From: JBHFEI01 sp041928815 | GTDB taxonomy: Bacteria; Pseudomonadota; Alphaproteobacteria; Rhizobiales; Rhizobiaceae | DNA length: 64,000 bases | Assembly: GCF_041928815.1 (NCBI RefSeq) | Contig: NZ_JBHFEI010000004.1 | Coordinates: 248,001 to 312,000, forward strand | Direction: 5' to 3' | Part shown: piece by piece, positions 1 through 8,031 of the stretch | Numbering within the stretch: position 1 is the stretch's first letter | How the letters are laid out: each line of letters begins with the position of its first letter | The notes under the pieces: generated by a model | What the model was told of the DNA's origin: nothing | Databases searched by the model: none | What the model saw: only the letters and a program-made list of their open reading frames with translations | Program-made: the position numbers and the translations under genes

Positions 1-80
1 AGGCTCAGCATGTCGCGGCACCCGTGGCGGACGGCCATTTCGGCGATGCGGGCCAGCGGGGAGACGACGATCGCCGGCAT
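1..80 (-). CDS. Tyrosine-phosphatase-like protein, N-terminus only
   Basis: Only the first 26 codons are in the window; the rest runs off the left edge. The ATG is at 78-80, one base beyond the stop of the HD-domain gene, so the two are probably co-translated. The visible start (MPAIVVSPLARIAEM, then a stretch ending RDMLS) resembles the N-terminus of the small tyrosine-phosphatase-like proteins that often follow this HD hydrolase in Rhizobiales. The catalytic Cys-x5-Arg loop would lie outside the window, so the function is inferred from neighbourhood and a short N-terminal likeness. Confidence 0.45.
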   Translation of the reverse strand, partial: MPAIVVSPLARIAEMAVRHGCRDMLS

Positions 81-81
81 C

Positions 82-687
82 TCAGGCGACCCTTGCGGCG
101 CGGGCGCGCTCCAGCGCATCGAACCGCAGGAGGAACTGTGCCTGCGCCTCCGTCGCGGGCAGCGGCGCGATCGGGATCATCTCGCGGGTGATGCCGCGCG
201 GCTGGCCGAAGAATGTCCGCGCCTCCGCCGGGGTGAAGCCGGCGATCAGCGTCGCCTCGAAATAGGCGGCGATCTGGTCGGCCTTCTTGATCCGCGCCTT
301 GAGCGCGGCCGGCGGCGCCGGCGGCAGGCCGAACCGCAGGTGGACCGCGCTTTCGAGCCGTTTCTCGACCGTCTTGTAGCCGCCGCCGACGACGGCCTTG
401 AACGGTGAGATCATGTCGCCGATCACATATTCCGGCGCATCGTGCAAAAGCGCCGCGAGGCTTTCTTCCGGCGTCGGCAGGTTCAGACGCGAAAAGATCG
501 TCTCGACGACGAGGCAATGCTGGGCGACGGAGAAGGCATGGTCACCGATCGTCTGGCCGTTCCAGCGGGCCACGCGCGCAAGGCCATGGGCAATGTCGCC
601 GATCTCGATGTCGAGGGGGGACGGGTCGAGCAAATCGAGGCGGCGGCCGGAAAGCATGCGTTGCCAGGCGCGGGCTTTCCCCGTCAC
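82..687 (-). CDS. HD-domain phosphohydrolase (YfbR-like)
   Basis: This 201-residue protein carries a complete HD metal-binding pattern: His34, His50 in GDHAFSVAQH, the His82-Asp83 doublet in LLHDAPE, and a downstream Asp. This is the layout of YfbR-type 5'-deoxynucleotidases and related HD hydrolases, which remove phosphate from nucleotides using a divalent metal. The start is a GTG at 685-687 whose last bases overlap the stop of ygfZ by 4 bp, arguing for translational coupling; longer in-frame readings run back through ygfZ and look non-coding. Substrate is not evident from sequence. Confidence 0.8.
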   Translation of the reverse strand: MTGKARAWQRMLSGRRLDLLDPSPLDIEIGDIAHGLARVARWNGQTIGDHAFSVAQHCLVVETIFSRLNLPTPEESLAALLHDAPEYVIGDMISPFKAVVGGGYKTVEKRLESAVHLRFGLPPAPPAALKARIKKADQIAAYFEATLIAGFTPAEARTFFGQPRGITREMIPIAPLPATEAQAQFLLRFDALERARAARVA

Positions 688-1529
688 GCCCCGGCCTCGG
701 CGGCGCTCGTCGGAAAATCGAGCCCGGTCCAGGGCGCGAGCGCCAGCGTCACCGGCGTCTCCCCGGCAAGAATCGCCGTTCCCGCCGCGATCGCCTCGCC
801 GGCCTTGTCGATCCGTACGATCGCAAGGCCCGCCCCGCCCGCGACGCTTCCGAGCGTTCCGACGGCGCGCCCGTCCGCCGTCAGCGCGGTGCCGGGCGCC
901 GGCAGGTCCGCGCCATCCCCCGCGACCAGTGCGACGCGGCGGCGCGCCGTGCCGCGATGCTGCATGCGCGAAACCACTTCCTGCCCGACATAGCAGCCCT
1001 TGCGAAAGGAGAGCCCGCCGGTCCGGTCCATCAGCACGTCGTGGGGAAAGGCATCCTGCAACGCGAAATCGTCGCCCGGCTCGGCAAGGCCGGCGCGGAT
1101 GCGCAGCGCCGTGTAGGCGGTCGGGTCCGCGGGTGCGTCCGCGGCGGCCTCGCCATGGATCCGCCACAGCGTGATGCCCGCCTTGGCGAAGCGCATGTCC
1201 CGCAGCCCCGCACCGGGTTCGGTCGAGACCGCCACCGGCGCCGGGGACTGAAGATCGAGCGTCACGGCGGCGCGCAGGCGGTAGAGGGTCAGCCGCTTCT
1301 GGAGTGCCGCGGCCTCTTCGGCCCGCGTCTCCAGGACGAAGCCGTCATCGGCGCGCGACACGAGGAAGGCAAAGAGGATCTTGCCCTGCGGCGTCAGCAA
1401 CGCCCCGTCATGGGCCTCGCCGGGCGCGACCTGGCCGAGATCGGTTGTGATGATCGCCTGAAGGAAAGTCTCCGCATCCGCTCCGGAGACGACAAGAAGC
1501 GCGCGGTCGGCGAGCGCAATGACAGTCAT
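684..1529 (-). CDS. ygfZ: YgfZ/GcvT-like folate-binding protein
   Basis: The 281-residue product is a YgfZ (CAF17/IBA57-like) tetrahydrofolate-dependent protein that helps maturation or repair of certain iron-sulfur enzymes, such as MiaB in E. coli. The diagnostic motif KGCYVGQE is present at about residues 177-184, followed by RMQHRG. I place the start at the ATG at 1527-1529 because an AAGG lies a few bases upstream; an in-frame GTG nine bases earlier (1536-1538) is possible. It is co-transcribed with the HD gene, which it overlaps by 4 bp. Confidence 0.88.
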   Translation of the reverse strand: MTVIALADRALLVVSGADAETFLQAIITTDLGQVAPGEAHDGALLTPQGKILFAFLVSRADDGFVLETRAEEAAALQKRLTLYRLRAAVTLDLQSPAPVAVSTEPGAGLRDMRFAKAGITLWRIHGEAAADAPADPTAYTALRIRAGLAEPGDDFALQDAFPHDVLMDRTGGLSFRKGCYVGQEVVSRMQHRGTARRRVALVAGDGADLPAPGTALTADGRAVGTLGSVAGGAGLAIVRIDKAGEAIAAGTAILAGETPVTLALAPWTGLDFPTSAAEAGA

Positions 1530-1572
1530 GGCCTTCACCCTTGAAATGCCGCGTGGCAGTGGACCGACAGAT

Positions 1573-2340
1573 TCAGTCGCCGGCGACGAAGAACTTCCAC
1601 TGCCCGTCCGGCGTGATCCCGACGCGGTAGAAATTGTAGCTGCCGAACTCTTCCATCTCGGCGAAATCGCCTGCGGTGACCAGCCGGAGCAGATCGACCT
1701 TCTCCGGTGGCGTCAGACTGGACAGCGGCCGTGCGGCGAAATACGGCCAGACATAGACCTCGTCCGGCGTACCGGCATCGAGATGGACGAAGTTTGTCGA
1801 GAGCACGTCGAGCAAGATCGCGAGGATCTCCAGCCCTTCCGCATCGCCGGACTGTCCCTTCAGCACCGCGACCGCGTCGTCGTCCTCTTCCGCCGCGCCG
1901 ACCTGCGTCTCGGTCGGCCCCTTGCCGAGAAGCGGGCGCAGCCGCTCTATGTCGCCGGAGGCGGCCGCCTCGACGATCATCTGGCGCATGCGCCGCACCG
2001 GTTCCGGCACCGCGTCGATATCGCTCAGCACCTCGACCGGACCCTCCGGCTGGTCGGGCTCGGCCGCTTCGGGATCGACCTCGACGGGAGGGCGCTGCGC
2101 GGCCCCGCCGCTCTTGTCGATCAGCGGACCCGGCATCGGGATGCCGCCCGGCGTGGCCGCCGGTTCGTCGCTGCCCTGCTCGGGCTTATCCTTGGCGACT
2201 GTGCCATCCGCCGGCTTCAGTTCGCTGAGCGCCCGTGCGTCGGGCACAACGCCGAAGGTCGCGCCGAGGAAAAGGCCGGTGACGATGAAAAGGCTGGCGC
2301 AGGCCCCGCGGAGCCGTTTCGCCCTGATCTGGCGTGGCAT
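1573..2340 (-). CDS. Conserved hypothetical secreted protein
   Basis: This is a 255-residue protein of unknown function. Residues about 1-38 form a basic start, a hydrophobic stretch and an ARALS-type cleavage region, so export to the periplasm is likely. Residues 40-105 are Pro/Asp/Glu-rich and probably disordered. The C-terminal half (about 110-255) is compact, with motifs such as VWPYFA, LSSLTPPEKV and the ending YRVGITPDGQWKFFVAGD. The pattern recalls rhizobial proteins annotated only as hypothetical. It lies 14 bp downstream of another unknown gene and is probably in one operon with it. Confidence 0.75.
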   Translation of the reverse strand: MPRQIRAKRLRGACASLFIVTGLFLGATFGVVPDARALSELKPADGTVAKDKPEQGSDEPAATPGGIPMPGPLIDKSGGAAQRPPVEVDPEAAEPDQPEGPVEVLSDIDAVPEPVRRMRQMIVEAAASGDIERLRPLLGKGPTETQVGAAEEDDDAVAVLKGQSGDAEGLEILAILLDVLSTNFVHLDAGTPDEVYVWPYFAARPLSSLTPPEKVDLLRLVTAGDFAEMEEFGSYNFYRVGITPDGQWKFFVAGD

Positions 2341-2354
2341 GGCTCGACTTTCGA

Positions 2355-2666
2355 TTACTGCAGGGTGCGCGACGGCGAGAATTCCCCGGCGAGCATGCGC
2401 TCGCGCAACGACGTCAGCATGGCTTCCGCACCGTCCTCGCCGTAGAGGCGGATGGTTTCGCGGATCGCGCGCGCGATCGCGGCGTCGGCAATGATTTCCG
2501 GCTCGATCCCGTCGGCCATGCCGTCGGCCCAGGCTTCGTTCTGATGTTCGAGCGCCGCCTGCATTTTCTCATGAACGATCATGTCGTCGATGTCACTGAG
2601 GCCTGATTCCATCATTCGATCCGTGGCTTTCGATACGGGTACGCGACAAGAACGTGACGCCGTCAT
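2355..2666 (-). CDS. Small conserved hypothetical protein
   Basis: This is an acidic protein of up to 103 residues with no recognised domain. Its core (SDIDDMIVHEKMQAALEHQ, then EPEII and a helix-rich C-terminus) is predicted to be largely helical and soluble. Two starts are plausible. The ATG at 2664-2666 has a GGAG nine bases upstream. A pair of ATGs at 2610-2615 begins just before the part that looks conserved. It precedes the 255-residue secreted protein by 14 bp, so the pair is likely an operon. Confidence 0.6.
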   Translation of the reverse strand: MTASRSCRVPVSKATDRMMESGLSDIDDMIVHEKMQAALEHQNEAWADGMADGIEPEIIADAAIARAIRETIRLYGEDGAEAMLTSLRERMLAGEFSPSRTLQ

Positions 2667-2968
2667 GGCGACGCGCTCCGACTTTCGATCCGGAAAACGA
2701 ATGACACGGCCTTTCCACCTGCGTCGTCCGGTCCCGGCATCCGCCGGCAGGTTAAGTCTCGCGAATCTGCGAGAACGCCTCGGGAGCGAGTGCCATTGTT
2801 ATCACTCCCTTAATGCTCTTAACAGCCTTTTCGTGAAACTGTGCCGCGACGGGAAAAAAGGGGGTTAATTAAACGTGAACCCCGCCTCTCGAGCGATCAC
2901 ACAGCACGTTACATCGAAATTCGATTGAATTCAATGCCTTGGGCCGTGGTCGAGCCCGGCTTCGGCTC
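2667..2968. other. AT-richer intergenic region with palindromes
   Basis: About 300 bp with no convincing gene; a plus-strand frame here has poor coding character. The region is notably AT-rich for this genome. It holds TTAATTAA near 2867-2874, an ATCGAA/TTCGAT palindrome at 2913-2925 that abuts TTGAATTCAA at 2925-2934, and a short GAGCC/GGCTC hairpin at 2952-2968 directly after the stop of the TIGR02301 gene. It is probably the terminator of that gene plus the promoter region of the two unknown minus-strand genes. Confidence 0.4.
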
Positions 2969-3361
2969 TCAGTTGCCATAGCGCGCGACGATTTCGGCGA
3001 CGAGTGTTGCACCTTCGGCACGGTAGTTCTGCTCGGCGCTCACGGCTGCAGGCGTGCAACGGGTGTAGACGGAGGCGAAACTGCGGTATCCGCGGTTGAA
3101 GGCGGCGGTCAGGCGCTCGCGCCGCTTCTCCTCTCCGGCCGTTTCCCGCTCGATCAGGTCCTGCATCGCCGTCCGCCATTCGGCGGCGTCGGTGGCGCCG
3201 CACAGATGCCGCAGATAGTCGACCGAGCCGAGGATCTCGGCGAGCCTCAGGAGCTTGCCGTCATAGGGCGCGGCATCGGTCTGAGCCGGCGCCGACTGCG
3301 ACACGGCCGGCGATGCAGCGAGAAGGGCGAGCGCGCAGGCAAGGGAGAGGCGGCGCATCAT
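2969..3361 (-). CDS. TIGR02301 family secreted protein
   Basis: This 130-residue protein begins with a clear signal peptide (MMRRLSLACALALLAASPAV, cleaved near residue 21). The mature part matches the TIGR02301 family of short alphaproteobacterial periplasmic proteins of unknown role: PYDGKLLRLAEILG, YLRHLCG and the ending YTRCTPAAV...LVAEIVARYG. Two cysteines, in LCG and RCT, could form a disulfide. The start ATG overlaps the stop of the Nudix gene by 4 bp, so they are translationally coupled. Confidence 0.8.
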   Translation of the reverse strand: MMRRLSLACALALLAASPAVSQSAPAQTDAAPYDGKLLRLAEILGSVDYLRHLCGATDAAEWRTAMQDLIERETAGEEKRRERLTAAFNRGYRSFASVYTRCTPAAVSAEQNYRAEGATLVAEIVARYGN

Positions 3362-3801
3362 GGCCGCGTTCCGGTGATCGCGGCGATGCAGTCGCGCACG
3401 CTGTCCGGCGCGGGCAGGCGCCGGATCTCGTCGGGGGTGAACCAGCCGACCGCATCCGCGTCGTCGGCCGCCACCGCCACCGCGCCGGGATCCGCCTCGA
3501 CGGTGAAGACCGAGAGCACGAAATAGCGCGCGGCCGTCTCCGGCGGCGCGAGATCATAGACGCGAAAGAGCACGGGATTGCGCCCGACGATGCCGGTCTC
3601 CTCGCTGAGTTCGCGCAGCGCCGTCTCGGCCGGTGTCTCCCCCGCCTCGCCGCGCCCGCCGGGAAAGGCATACATGCCGGCCGAGGGTGCACGACCGCGC
3701 CGGACCAGCAGGAAACGTCCGTCGCGCTCAAGGATCGCGGAGGAGGCGGGCTGGGCTTTCGGCGGCATGGTCTTCGTCCCGTGGTCGGCGTGCGTCGTCA
3801 T
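3358..3801 (-). CDS. Nudix hydrolase
   Basis: This 147-residue enzyme contains a full Nudix box at about residues 49-71 (G-x5-E, then RELSEETG), the metal-binding loop used to hydrolyse nucleoside diphosphates linked to another group. The fold around it (FLLVRRGRAPSAGMYAFPGG) resembles ADP-ribose pyrophosphatase or MutT-like members; the substrate cannot be assigned. I use the ATG at 3799-3801; a second ATG at 3766-3768 is equally possible, since neither has a strong ribosome site. It is divergent from the SRAP gene across 39 bp and overlaps the TIGR02301 gene downstream. Confidence 0.85.
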   Translation of the reverse strand: MTTHADHGTKTMPPKAQPASSAILERDGRFLLVRRGRAPSAGMYAFPGGRGEAGETPAETALRELSEETGIVGRNPVLFRVYDLAPPETAARYFVLSVFTVEADPGAVAVAADDADAVGWFTPDEIRRLPAPDSVRDCIAAITGTRP

Positions 3802-3840
3802 TTCTTGACCCATGCCGGATGAAATGCCAAGCATGGAAAC

Positions 3841-4608
3841 ATGTGCGGACGATATGCGCTGACAGCCACGCCCGGAGATGTCGCCGAGGCCTTCGGACTT
3901 GCGGGCCTGGAAGCGTTTCCGCCGCGCTACAACATCGCGCCGACCCAGCCGATCCTCGTCGTGCGAGCCGGAGAGAAGGGCCCTCCCGGCAGCAACCTGC
4001 CGGAACGCCGGGCGTTGCTCGCCCGCTGGGGGTTCACGCCCGCCTGGGTCAAGGATCCGGCAACCTTTCCCCTGCTGATCAACGCGCGTTCGGAAACGGC
4101 GGCGGAAAAGGCCTCGTTCCGTGCCGCGATGCGCCATCGACGGATTGTCGTCCCCGCCTCCGGCTTTTACGAATGGCATCGTCCTGCCAAGGGCTCGGGC
4201 CTGCCGTCGCAGGCCTACTGGGTGCACCCCCGGCGCGGCGGGCTCGTCGCCTTCGGCGGCGTGATGGAGACATGGGCGTCTGCGGATGGTTCAGAGGTCG
4301 ACACAGTCGCGATCCTCACGACCCGCGCGACGGGGCCGATGGCCGCCGTGCACGAGCGCATGCCCGTGGTCATCGCTCAGGAGGAGATGAATCGCTGGCT
4401 GGATTGCCTGAGGCAGGAACCCCGCGACGTTGCCGATCTGATGCGGCCGCCGCCCGAGGATGCCTTCGAATTGATCCCGGTGTCGGATCGCGTCAACAAG
4501 GTTTCGGACACCCATCCCGACATCCAAGCGCCCGTTGTCCCGCAGCCGGTGAAAGGGGAGACGCCTGGGATGCAAAAGCCGCGTTCGTCGCAGCTTTCGC
4601 TTTTTTAA
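3841..4608 (+). CDS. SRAP-domain protein (YedK/HMCES-like)
   Basis: The 255-residue product is a SOS-response-associated peptidase-fold protein. Family members cap abasic sites in single-stranded DNA by a thiazolidine crosslink through the cysteine exposed after removal of Met1. The expected residues are present: Cys2 in MCGRYA, Asn31 in YNIAPTQ, NARSET at 81-86, Glu111 in GFYEW, and a His in VHERMP. The stretch after about residue 195 (CLRQEPRDVADLM onward) is the usual tail. No SOS box is evident in the 39-bp divergent gap with the Nudix gene. Confidence 0.92.
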   Translation: MCGRYALTATPGDVAEAFGLAGLEAFPPRYNIAPTQPILVVRAGEKGPPGSNLPERRALLARWGFTPAWVKDPATFPLLINARSETAAEKASFRAAMRHRRIVVPASGFYEWHRPAKGSGLPSQAYWVHPRRGGLVAFGGVMETWASADGSEVDTVAILTTRATGPMAAVHERMPVVIAQEEMNRWLDCLRQEPRDVADLMRPPPEDAFELIPVSDRVNKVSDTHPDIQAPVVPQPVKGETPGMQKPRSSQLSLF

Positions 4609-4674
4609 CGCCGCCCGTGCTCCCGATAGAGGTCACTTAAAAGAGGGGACGGCATGTGCGGGCGGCCTGCCCGT

Positions 4675-4845
4675 TCAATCCCGGACGCTGACGAGGCCGC
4701 CTTTCGGCTGGGCCAGGGCTGGCTTCTTCTTGCCCTTCAGTTGCAGGGCGGCAGCCAGAACGGCCTTGAGACCGAGCGGGCGATACTGGTTGACCAAGTC
4801 GGTCTTGGTCTTCTTGCCGGCGTCGGTGGGCTTCGGGGTCGTCAC
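4675..4845 (-). CDS. Small basic protein, 56 residues
   Basis: This short gene starts with GTG at 4843-4845, preceded by AAGGAG with 8 bp spacing (4851-4858), a near-ideal ribosome site. The product begins VTTPKPTDAGKKTKTDLV and continues with NQYRPLGLKAVLAAALQLKG, then a Lys-rich KKK stretch and a short tail ending SVRD. It is strongly basic with one amphipathic Ala/Leu helix. I recognise no domain and propose no function. It converges on the SRAP gene. The good ribosome site, codon pattern and conserved-looking central segment support it as real. Confidence 0.6.
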   Translation of the reverse strand: MTTPKPTDAGKKTKTDLVNQYRPLGLKAVLAAALQLKGKKKPALAQPKGGLVSVRD

Positions 4846-5212
4846 GTCATGTCTCCTTGCTTGCTCTTGCCAGTTTACCGTTACTCAAACGATTTGATCC
4901 CCATTCTTGACGCCAAACGTGACGAATTGGAGGCATTTGAGATAAATTTAGCGCCGGCTTACGCATTTGCGGAAATCACATGTTTTGCCGCACGGAAAGC
5001 ATCCGTGATCGCCGAGGCGGCCTCGTCGCGAACGGCCTTGACGGCGTAACGGCGACGCGCAATAAGGATCGCCATGAAAACGACGATCTGCACGCTCGGG
5101 ATTATCATTGGTTAGCATCACGCTGACCCGACCGTTTTCGTCTCTCGCTCCTTCAGGATGACAAACGCACGGGTCGCAGCCGGGCGATGCCTATGTGCGG
5201 GGGAACGGGACG
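4846..5212. other. Intergenic region upstream of cysS
   Basis: Apart from the doubtful 49-codon frame, this 367-bp stretch carries no gene I can support. It is AT-richer than its surroundings at 4860-4990, where the promoter of the 56-residue minus-strand gene probably lies. The cysS leader (about 5110-5212) shows no T-box-like or other recognisable leader structure. Confidence 0.4.
4959..5108 (-). CDS. Possible single-span membrane microprotein, 49 residues
   Basis: An ATG at 5106-5108 opens a 49-codon frame. Its product has a hydrophobic N-terminal segment (IIPSVQIVVFMAILIA), then RRRY and an amphipathic Ala-rich helix. That is a typical positive-inside, single-pass layout. A shorter start exists at the ATG at 5073-5075, inside the hydrophobic run. 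There is no strong ribosome site, and another frame is also open here, so this is a candidate only. It lies about 110 bp upstream of the 56-residue gene on the same strand. Confidence 0.3.
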   Translation of the reverse strand: MIIPSVQIVVFMAILIARRRYAVKAVRDEAASAITDAFRAAKHVISANA

Positions 5213-6625
5213 ATGGCCGCAGAGCCGGGATTGAAGCTCTACAACACGCTGACGCGCGAGAAGCGCGCCTTTGCACCGATCGATCCCGGCCATGTCCGCA
5301 TGTATGTCTGCGGCCCGACGGTCTATGATTTCGCCCATATCGGCAATGCCCGGCCCGTCATCGTCTTCGACGTGCTCTACCGGCTGCTGCGCCATCTCTA
5401 TGGCGAGGCGCATGTCGCCTATGCCCGCAACATCACCGACGTCGACGACAAGATCAATGCGCGGGCGCTGCGCGACTTTCCCGACCTGCCGCTGAACGCG
5501 GCGATCCGCAACGTGACCGAAAGAACGGCAGCGCAGTTCCATGCCGATGTCGCGGCGCTCCACTGCCTTCCGCCGACGCACGAGCCGCGCGCCACCGACT
5601 TCGTCCGTCCGCGCGCCGACGGCAAGGTGGACATGATCACGCTGGTCGAACGGCTGATCGCGCGCGGCCACGCCTATGTGGCCGGCGGCGAGGTGCTGTT
5701 CGACACGCGCTCCATGGCCGACTACGGCCAGCTCTCGAAGCGCAATCTCGACGAGCAGCAGGCCGGCGTCCGCGTCGCCGTCGACGCGCACAAGAAGAAT
5801 CCGGGCGATTTCGTGCTCTGGAAACTGTCCTCGCCGGAGGAGCCGGGCTGGGAAAGCCCCTGGGGACGGGGCCGCCCCGGCTGGCATATCGAATGCTCGG
5901 CGATGTCGGCCGCCTATCTCGGCGAAGTCTTTGATATCCATGGCGGCGGGCTCGACCTGATCTTCCCGCATCACGAGAACGAGATCGCTCAGTCGCGCTG
6001 CGCCCACGGCACAGAGGTCATGGCCAATGTCTGGATGCACAACGGCTTCGTCCAGGTCGAGGGCCGCAAGATGTCGAAGTCAGAGGGCAACTTCGTCACG
6101 ATCCACGACCTGCTGGCAACGGAGACGTTCGGTGGCCGGTCCTGGCCCGGGCCGGTGCTCCGGCTCGCCATGCTGATGACCCATTACCGCGAGCCGATCG
6201 ATTTCAGCGTCAAGCGGCTGGAGGAGGCCGAGCGGCTTCTGGCGAAGTGGCCGGCGGTGGACGGCGAGGGCGGCGCGGTCGACGAGACGGTGCTTTCGGC
6301 GCTCAGCGACGATCTCAACACGGTCGCGGCGGTGCAGGCGCTGCATGCGCTGGCCGGCCGCGCCGCGGGCGATGCCGATGCGCTCGCCCGCTTCAACGCC
6401 TCCGCCGACCTCATCGGTCTTCGCCCCGCGAAGGCGAAAATGGCGACCGGGCTTCGGGAGGAGATCGAGTCGGCCGTCTCCGCGCGGCTGGCGCTGCTGA
6501 AGGCGAGGAATTTCGCCGAGGCCGACCGCATCCGCGACGCGCTGGGGCAAAAAGGCGTCCAGCTCAAGGACGGCAAGGACGCGGCGACCGGCGAACGCGT
6601 GACGACATGGGACTTCAGGGGCTAA
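5213..6625 (+). CDS. cysS: Cysteinyl-tRNA synthetase
   Basis: CysS charges tRNA-Cys with cysteine in the cytosol. The 470-residue product has the class I signatures HIGN at 42-45 and KMSKS at 286-290. It also has the zinc set that selects cysteine: Cys33, Cys228, His253 and Glu257, spaced as in E. coli CysS. I start at the ATG at 5213 rather than a GTG 18 bp earlier, because the protein then begins like the family (GLKLYNTLTREK). Downstream, after 40 bp, comes the VOC/GFA gene string on the same strand. Confidence 0.97.
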   Translation: MAAEPGLKLYNTLTREKRAFAPIDPGHVRMYVCGPTVYDFAHIGNARPVIVFDVLYRLLRHLYGEAHVAYARNITDVDDKINARALRDFPDLPLNAAIRNVTERTAAQFHADVAALHCLPPTHEPRATDFVRPRADGKVDMITLVERLIARGHAYVAGGEVLFDTRSMADYGQLSKRNLDEQQAGVRVAVDAHKKNPGDFVLWKLSSPEEPGWESPWGRGRPGWHIECSAMSAAYLGEVFDIHGGGLDLIFPHHENEIAQSRCAHGTEVMANVWMHNGFVQVEGRKMSKSEGNFVTIHDLLATETFGGRSWPGPVLRLAMLMTHYREPIDFSVKRLEEAERLLAKWPAVDGEGGAVDETVLSALSDDLNTVAAVQALHALAGRAAGDADALARFNASADLIGLRPAKAKMATGLREEIESAVSARLALLKARNFAEADRIRDALGQKGVQLKDGKDAATGERVTTWDFRG

Positions 6626-6665
6626 CGATCGGCGGCGTCCGCTCGCTTACGGAAAGGGTTGTGGC

Positions 6666-7064
6666 ATGATCGATCACATGGGCATCACCGTCCCCGATTT
6701 CGACCGGTCGAAGGCCTTCTACGACGCGGTTTTCGCGCCCCTCGGCGCGACGCTTCTCATGGTCGTGCCTCCGGAATACACGAACGGCGTCAAGGTCGGC
6801 GGCTATGGCCGCGACCATCCCTCCTACTGGCTGTACGAGGGGACGCCGCCGGCGAACGATTGCCAGCACATCGCCTTCACGGCTGAGGATCGCGCCGCGG
6901 TGGACGCCTTTTCCGCGGCCGCCATCGCCGCCGGCGGCAGGGACAAGGGCCCGCCCGGCCTGCGCCTGCACTATCATCCGAACGACTACGGCGTCTTCGT
7001 CTTCGATCCCGACGGCAACACTATCGAGGCGGTCTGCCACCTGCCGCTGGGGGAGGGCGCATGA
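6666..7064 (+). CDS. VOC-fold (glyoxalase/bleomycin resistance) protein
   Basis: This 132-residue protein has the beta-alpha-beta-beta-beta vicinal oxygen chelate fold seen in glyoxalase I, dioxygenases and antibiotic-binding proteins. Visible signatures are MIDHMGITVPDFDRSKAFYD at the start, DCQHIAFTAED in the middle, and YGVFVFDPDGNTIEAV at the end. His4, the His in QHIAF and the late Glu are the probable metal ligands. Its stop overlaps the start of the first GFA gene by 4 bp (ATGA). The reaction is unknown; co-translation with three GFA proteins suggests a shared detoxification role, which is inference. Confidence 0.85.
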   Translation: MIDHMGITVPDFDRSKAFYDAVFAPLGATLLMVVPPEYTNGVKVGGYGRDHPSYWLYEGTPPANDCQHIAFTAEDRAAVDAFSAAAIAAGGRDKGPPGLRLHYHPNDYGVFVFDPDGNTIEAVCHLPLGEGA

Positions 7065-7543
7065 ACGCGCCCGCGCTCTCCGGCGGCTGCCAGTGCGGCG
7101 CCGTGCGCTTCCGCGTCGAGGGAACGCCCGGCGACGCCTCGGTCTGCCATTGCCGCATGTGCCAGAAGGCGGCCGGCAACGTCTTCCTGCCGCTGGTGAG
7201 CCTCGGTTCGGCGGCGCTGACATTCACCCGCGGGCAACCGAAGCGTTTTCGCTCCTCGAACGCGGCGACCCGCGGCTTCTGCGCGGACTGCGGCACGCCG
7301 CTGACCTACGAGGCGCCGGACGGCGTCGCGCTGGCGATCGGCGCCTTCGATCGTCCGGAAGGCCTCGCGCCTTCGATCCAGTGGGGCATCGAGGCGAAGC
7401 TCGCCTATGTCGATGCGATCCCCTCGCTGCCGGCCGAGGAGACGCTGGCCGATCAGGAAGCCGCCTCTTTCCTCTCGACCCTCGTCTCCTACCAGCATCC
7501 GGATCACGACACGGATGCCTGGCCTTTGGAGGAGCGCAGATGA
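7061..7543 (+). CDS. GFA family zinc protein, copy 1
   Basis: The 160-residue protein belongs to the GFA/CENP-V family, named after glutathione-dependent formaldehyde-activating enzyme. It has the family's zinc sites: CQCG at residues 11-14, CHCRMC near 29-34 and CADCGTP near 77-83. It ends with HPDHDTDAWP, shared with the two following copies. GFA was proposed to speed formation of S-hydroxymethylglutathione, but most members have no proven activity. It overlaps the VOC gene upstream and copy 2 downstream by 4 bp each. Confidence 0.88.
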   Translation: MNAPALSGGCQCGAVRFRVEGTPGDASVCHCRMCQKAAGNVFLPLVSLGSAALTFTRGQPKRFRSSNAATRGFCADCGTPLTYEAPDGVALAIGAFDRPEGLAPSIQWGIEAKLAYVDAIPSLPAEETLADQEAASFLSTLVSYQHPDHDTDAWPLEERR

Positions 7544-8031
7544 CCATGTCCGTCACCGGCGGCTGCCAGTGCGGCGCCATCCGCTATGCCGGCCCCGTCC
7601 GGCCGGGCGATGCCCATCTCTGTCACTGCCGCATGTGCCAGAAGGCGGTCGGCGGCCTCTTCGCCGCGCTGGTCGGCACCGTCGCGGGCGAGTTCCGCTT
7701 CACGCGCGGCACGCCGTCGGCGTTTCGCAGTTCCGCCCATGTCGAGCGCGGCTTCTGCGCCGCCTGCGGCACGCCGCTCTTCTATCGCGAGACGGTCGAA
7801 GGCCATATGAGCGTCACCATCGGCTCGCTCGACGATCCGCAGGCAATGATGCCGGCCTTTCAGGTCGGCACCGAGGCGCGCATGTCCTGGTTCGACGCCC
7901 TGCCGGCGCTGCGCAGTTTCGGCGCCACGGAAGACGGCGATCCGGCGGAGGTTGCCGACGCGATCAAGGCGAGCAACCGTCAACACCCCGATCACGAGAC
8001 CGATGTCTGGCCCAGGGAGGCGACACGATGA
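7540..8031 (+). CDS. GFA family zinc protein, copy 2
   Basis: The 163-residue second paralogue starts at the ATG at 7540, inside the stop region of copy 1 (ATGA overlap). All zinc motifs are kept: CQCG, CHCRMCQ and FCAACGTP. The middle is divergent from copies 1 and 3 (VGTVAGEFRFTRG, ETVEGHMSVTIG), and it carries an extra stretch before the shared terminus HPDHETDVWP. Retention of every metal ligand argues that it is functional rather than decaying. An in-frame ATG at 7546 is an alternative start. Confidence 0.88.
   Translation: MTMSVTGGCQCGAIRYAGPVRPGDAHLCHCRMCQKAVGGLFAALVGTVAGEFRFTRGTPSAFRSSAHVERGFCAACGTPLFYRETVEGHMSVTIGSLDDPQAMMPAFQVGTEARMSWFDALPALRSFGATEDGDPAEVADAIKASNRQHPDHETDVWPREATR

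Noticed and set aside
2581..2868. 95-codon plus-strand frame
   Set aside because: It overlaps a better-supported minus-strand gene and runs into an AT-rich promoter-like region.
4654..5049. 131-codon plus-strand frame after the SRAP gene
   Set aside because: It is the complement of the minus-strand 56-residue gene and AT-rich control sequence, with poor codon usage and no ribosome site.
5110..5212. Possible T-box or cysteine leader before cysS
   Set aside because: No specifier loop, antiterminator sequence or terminator could be found.
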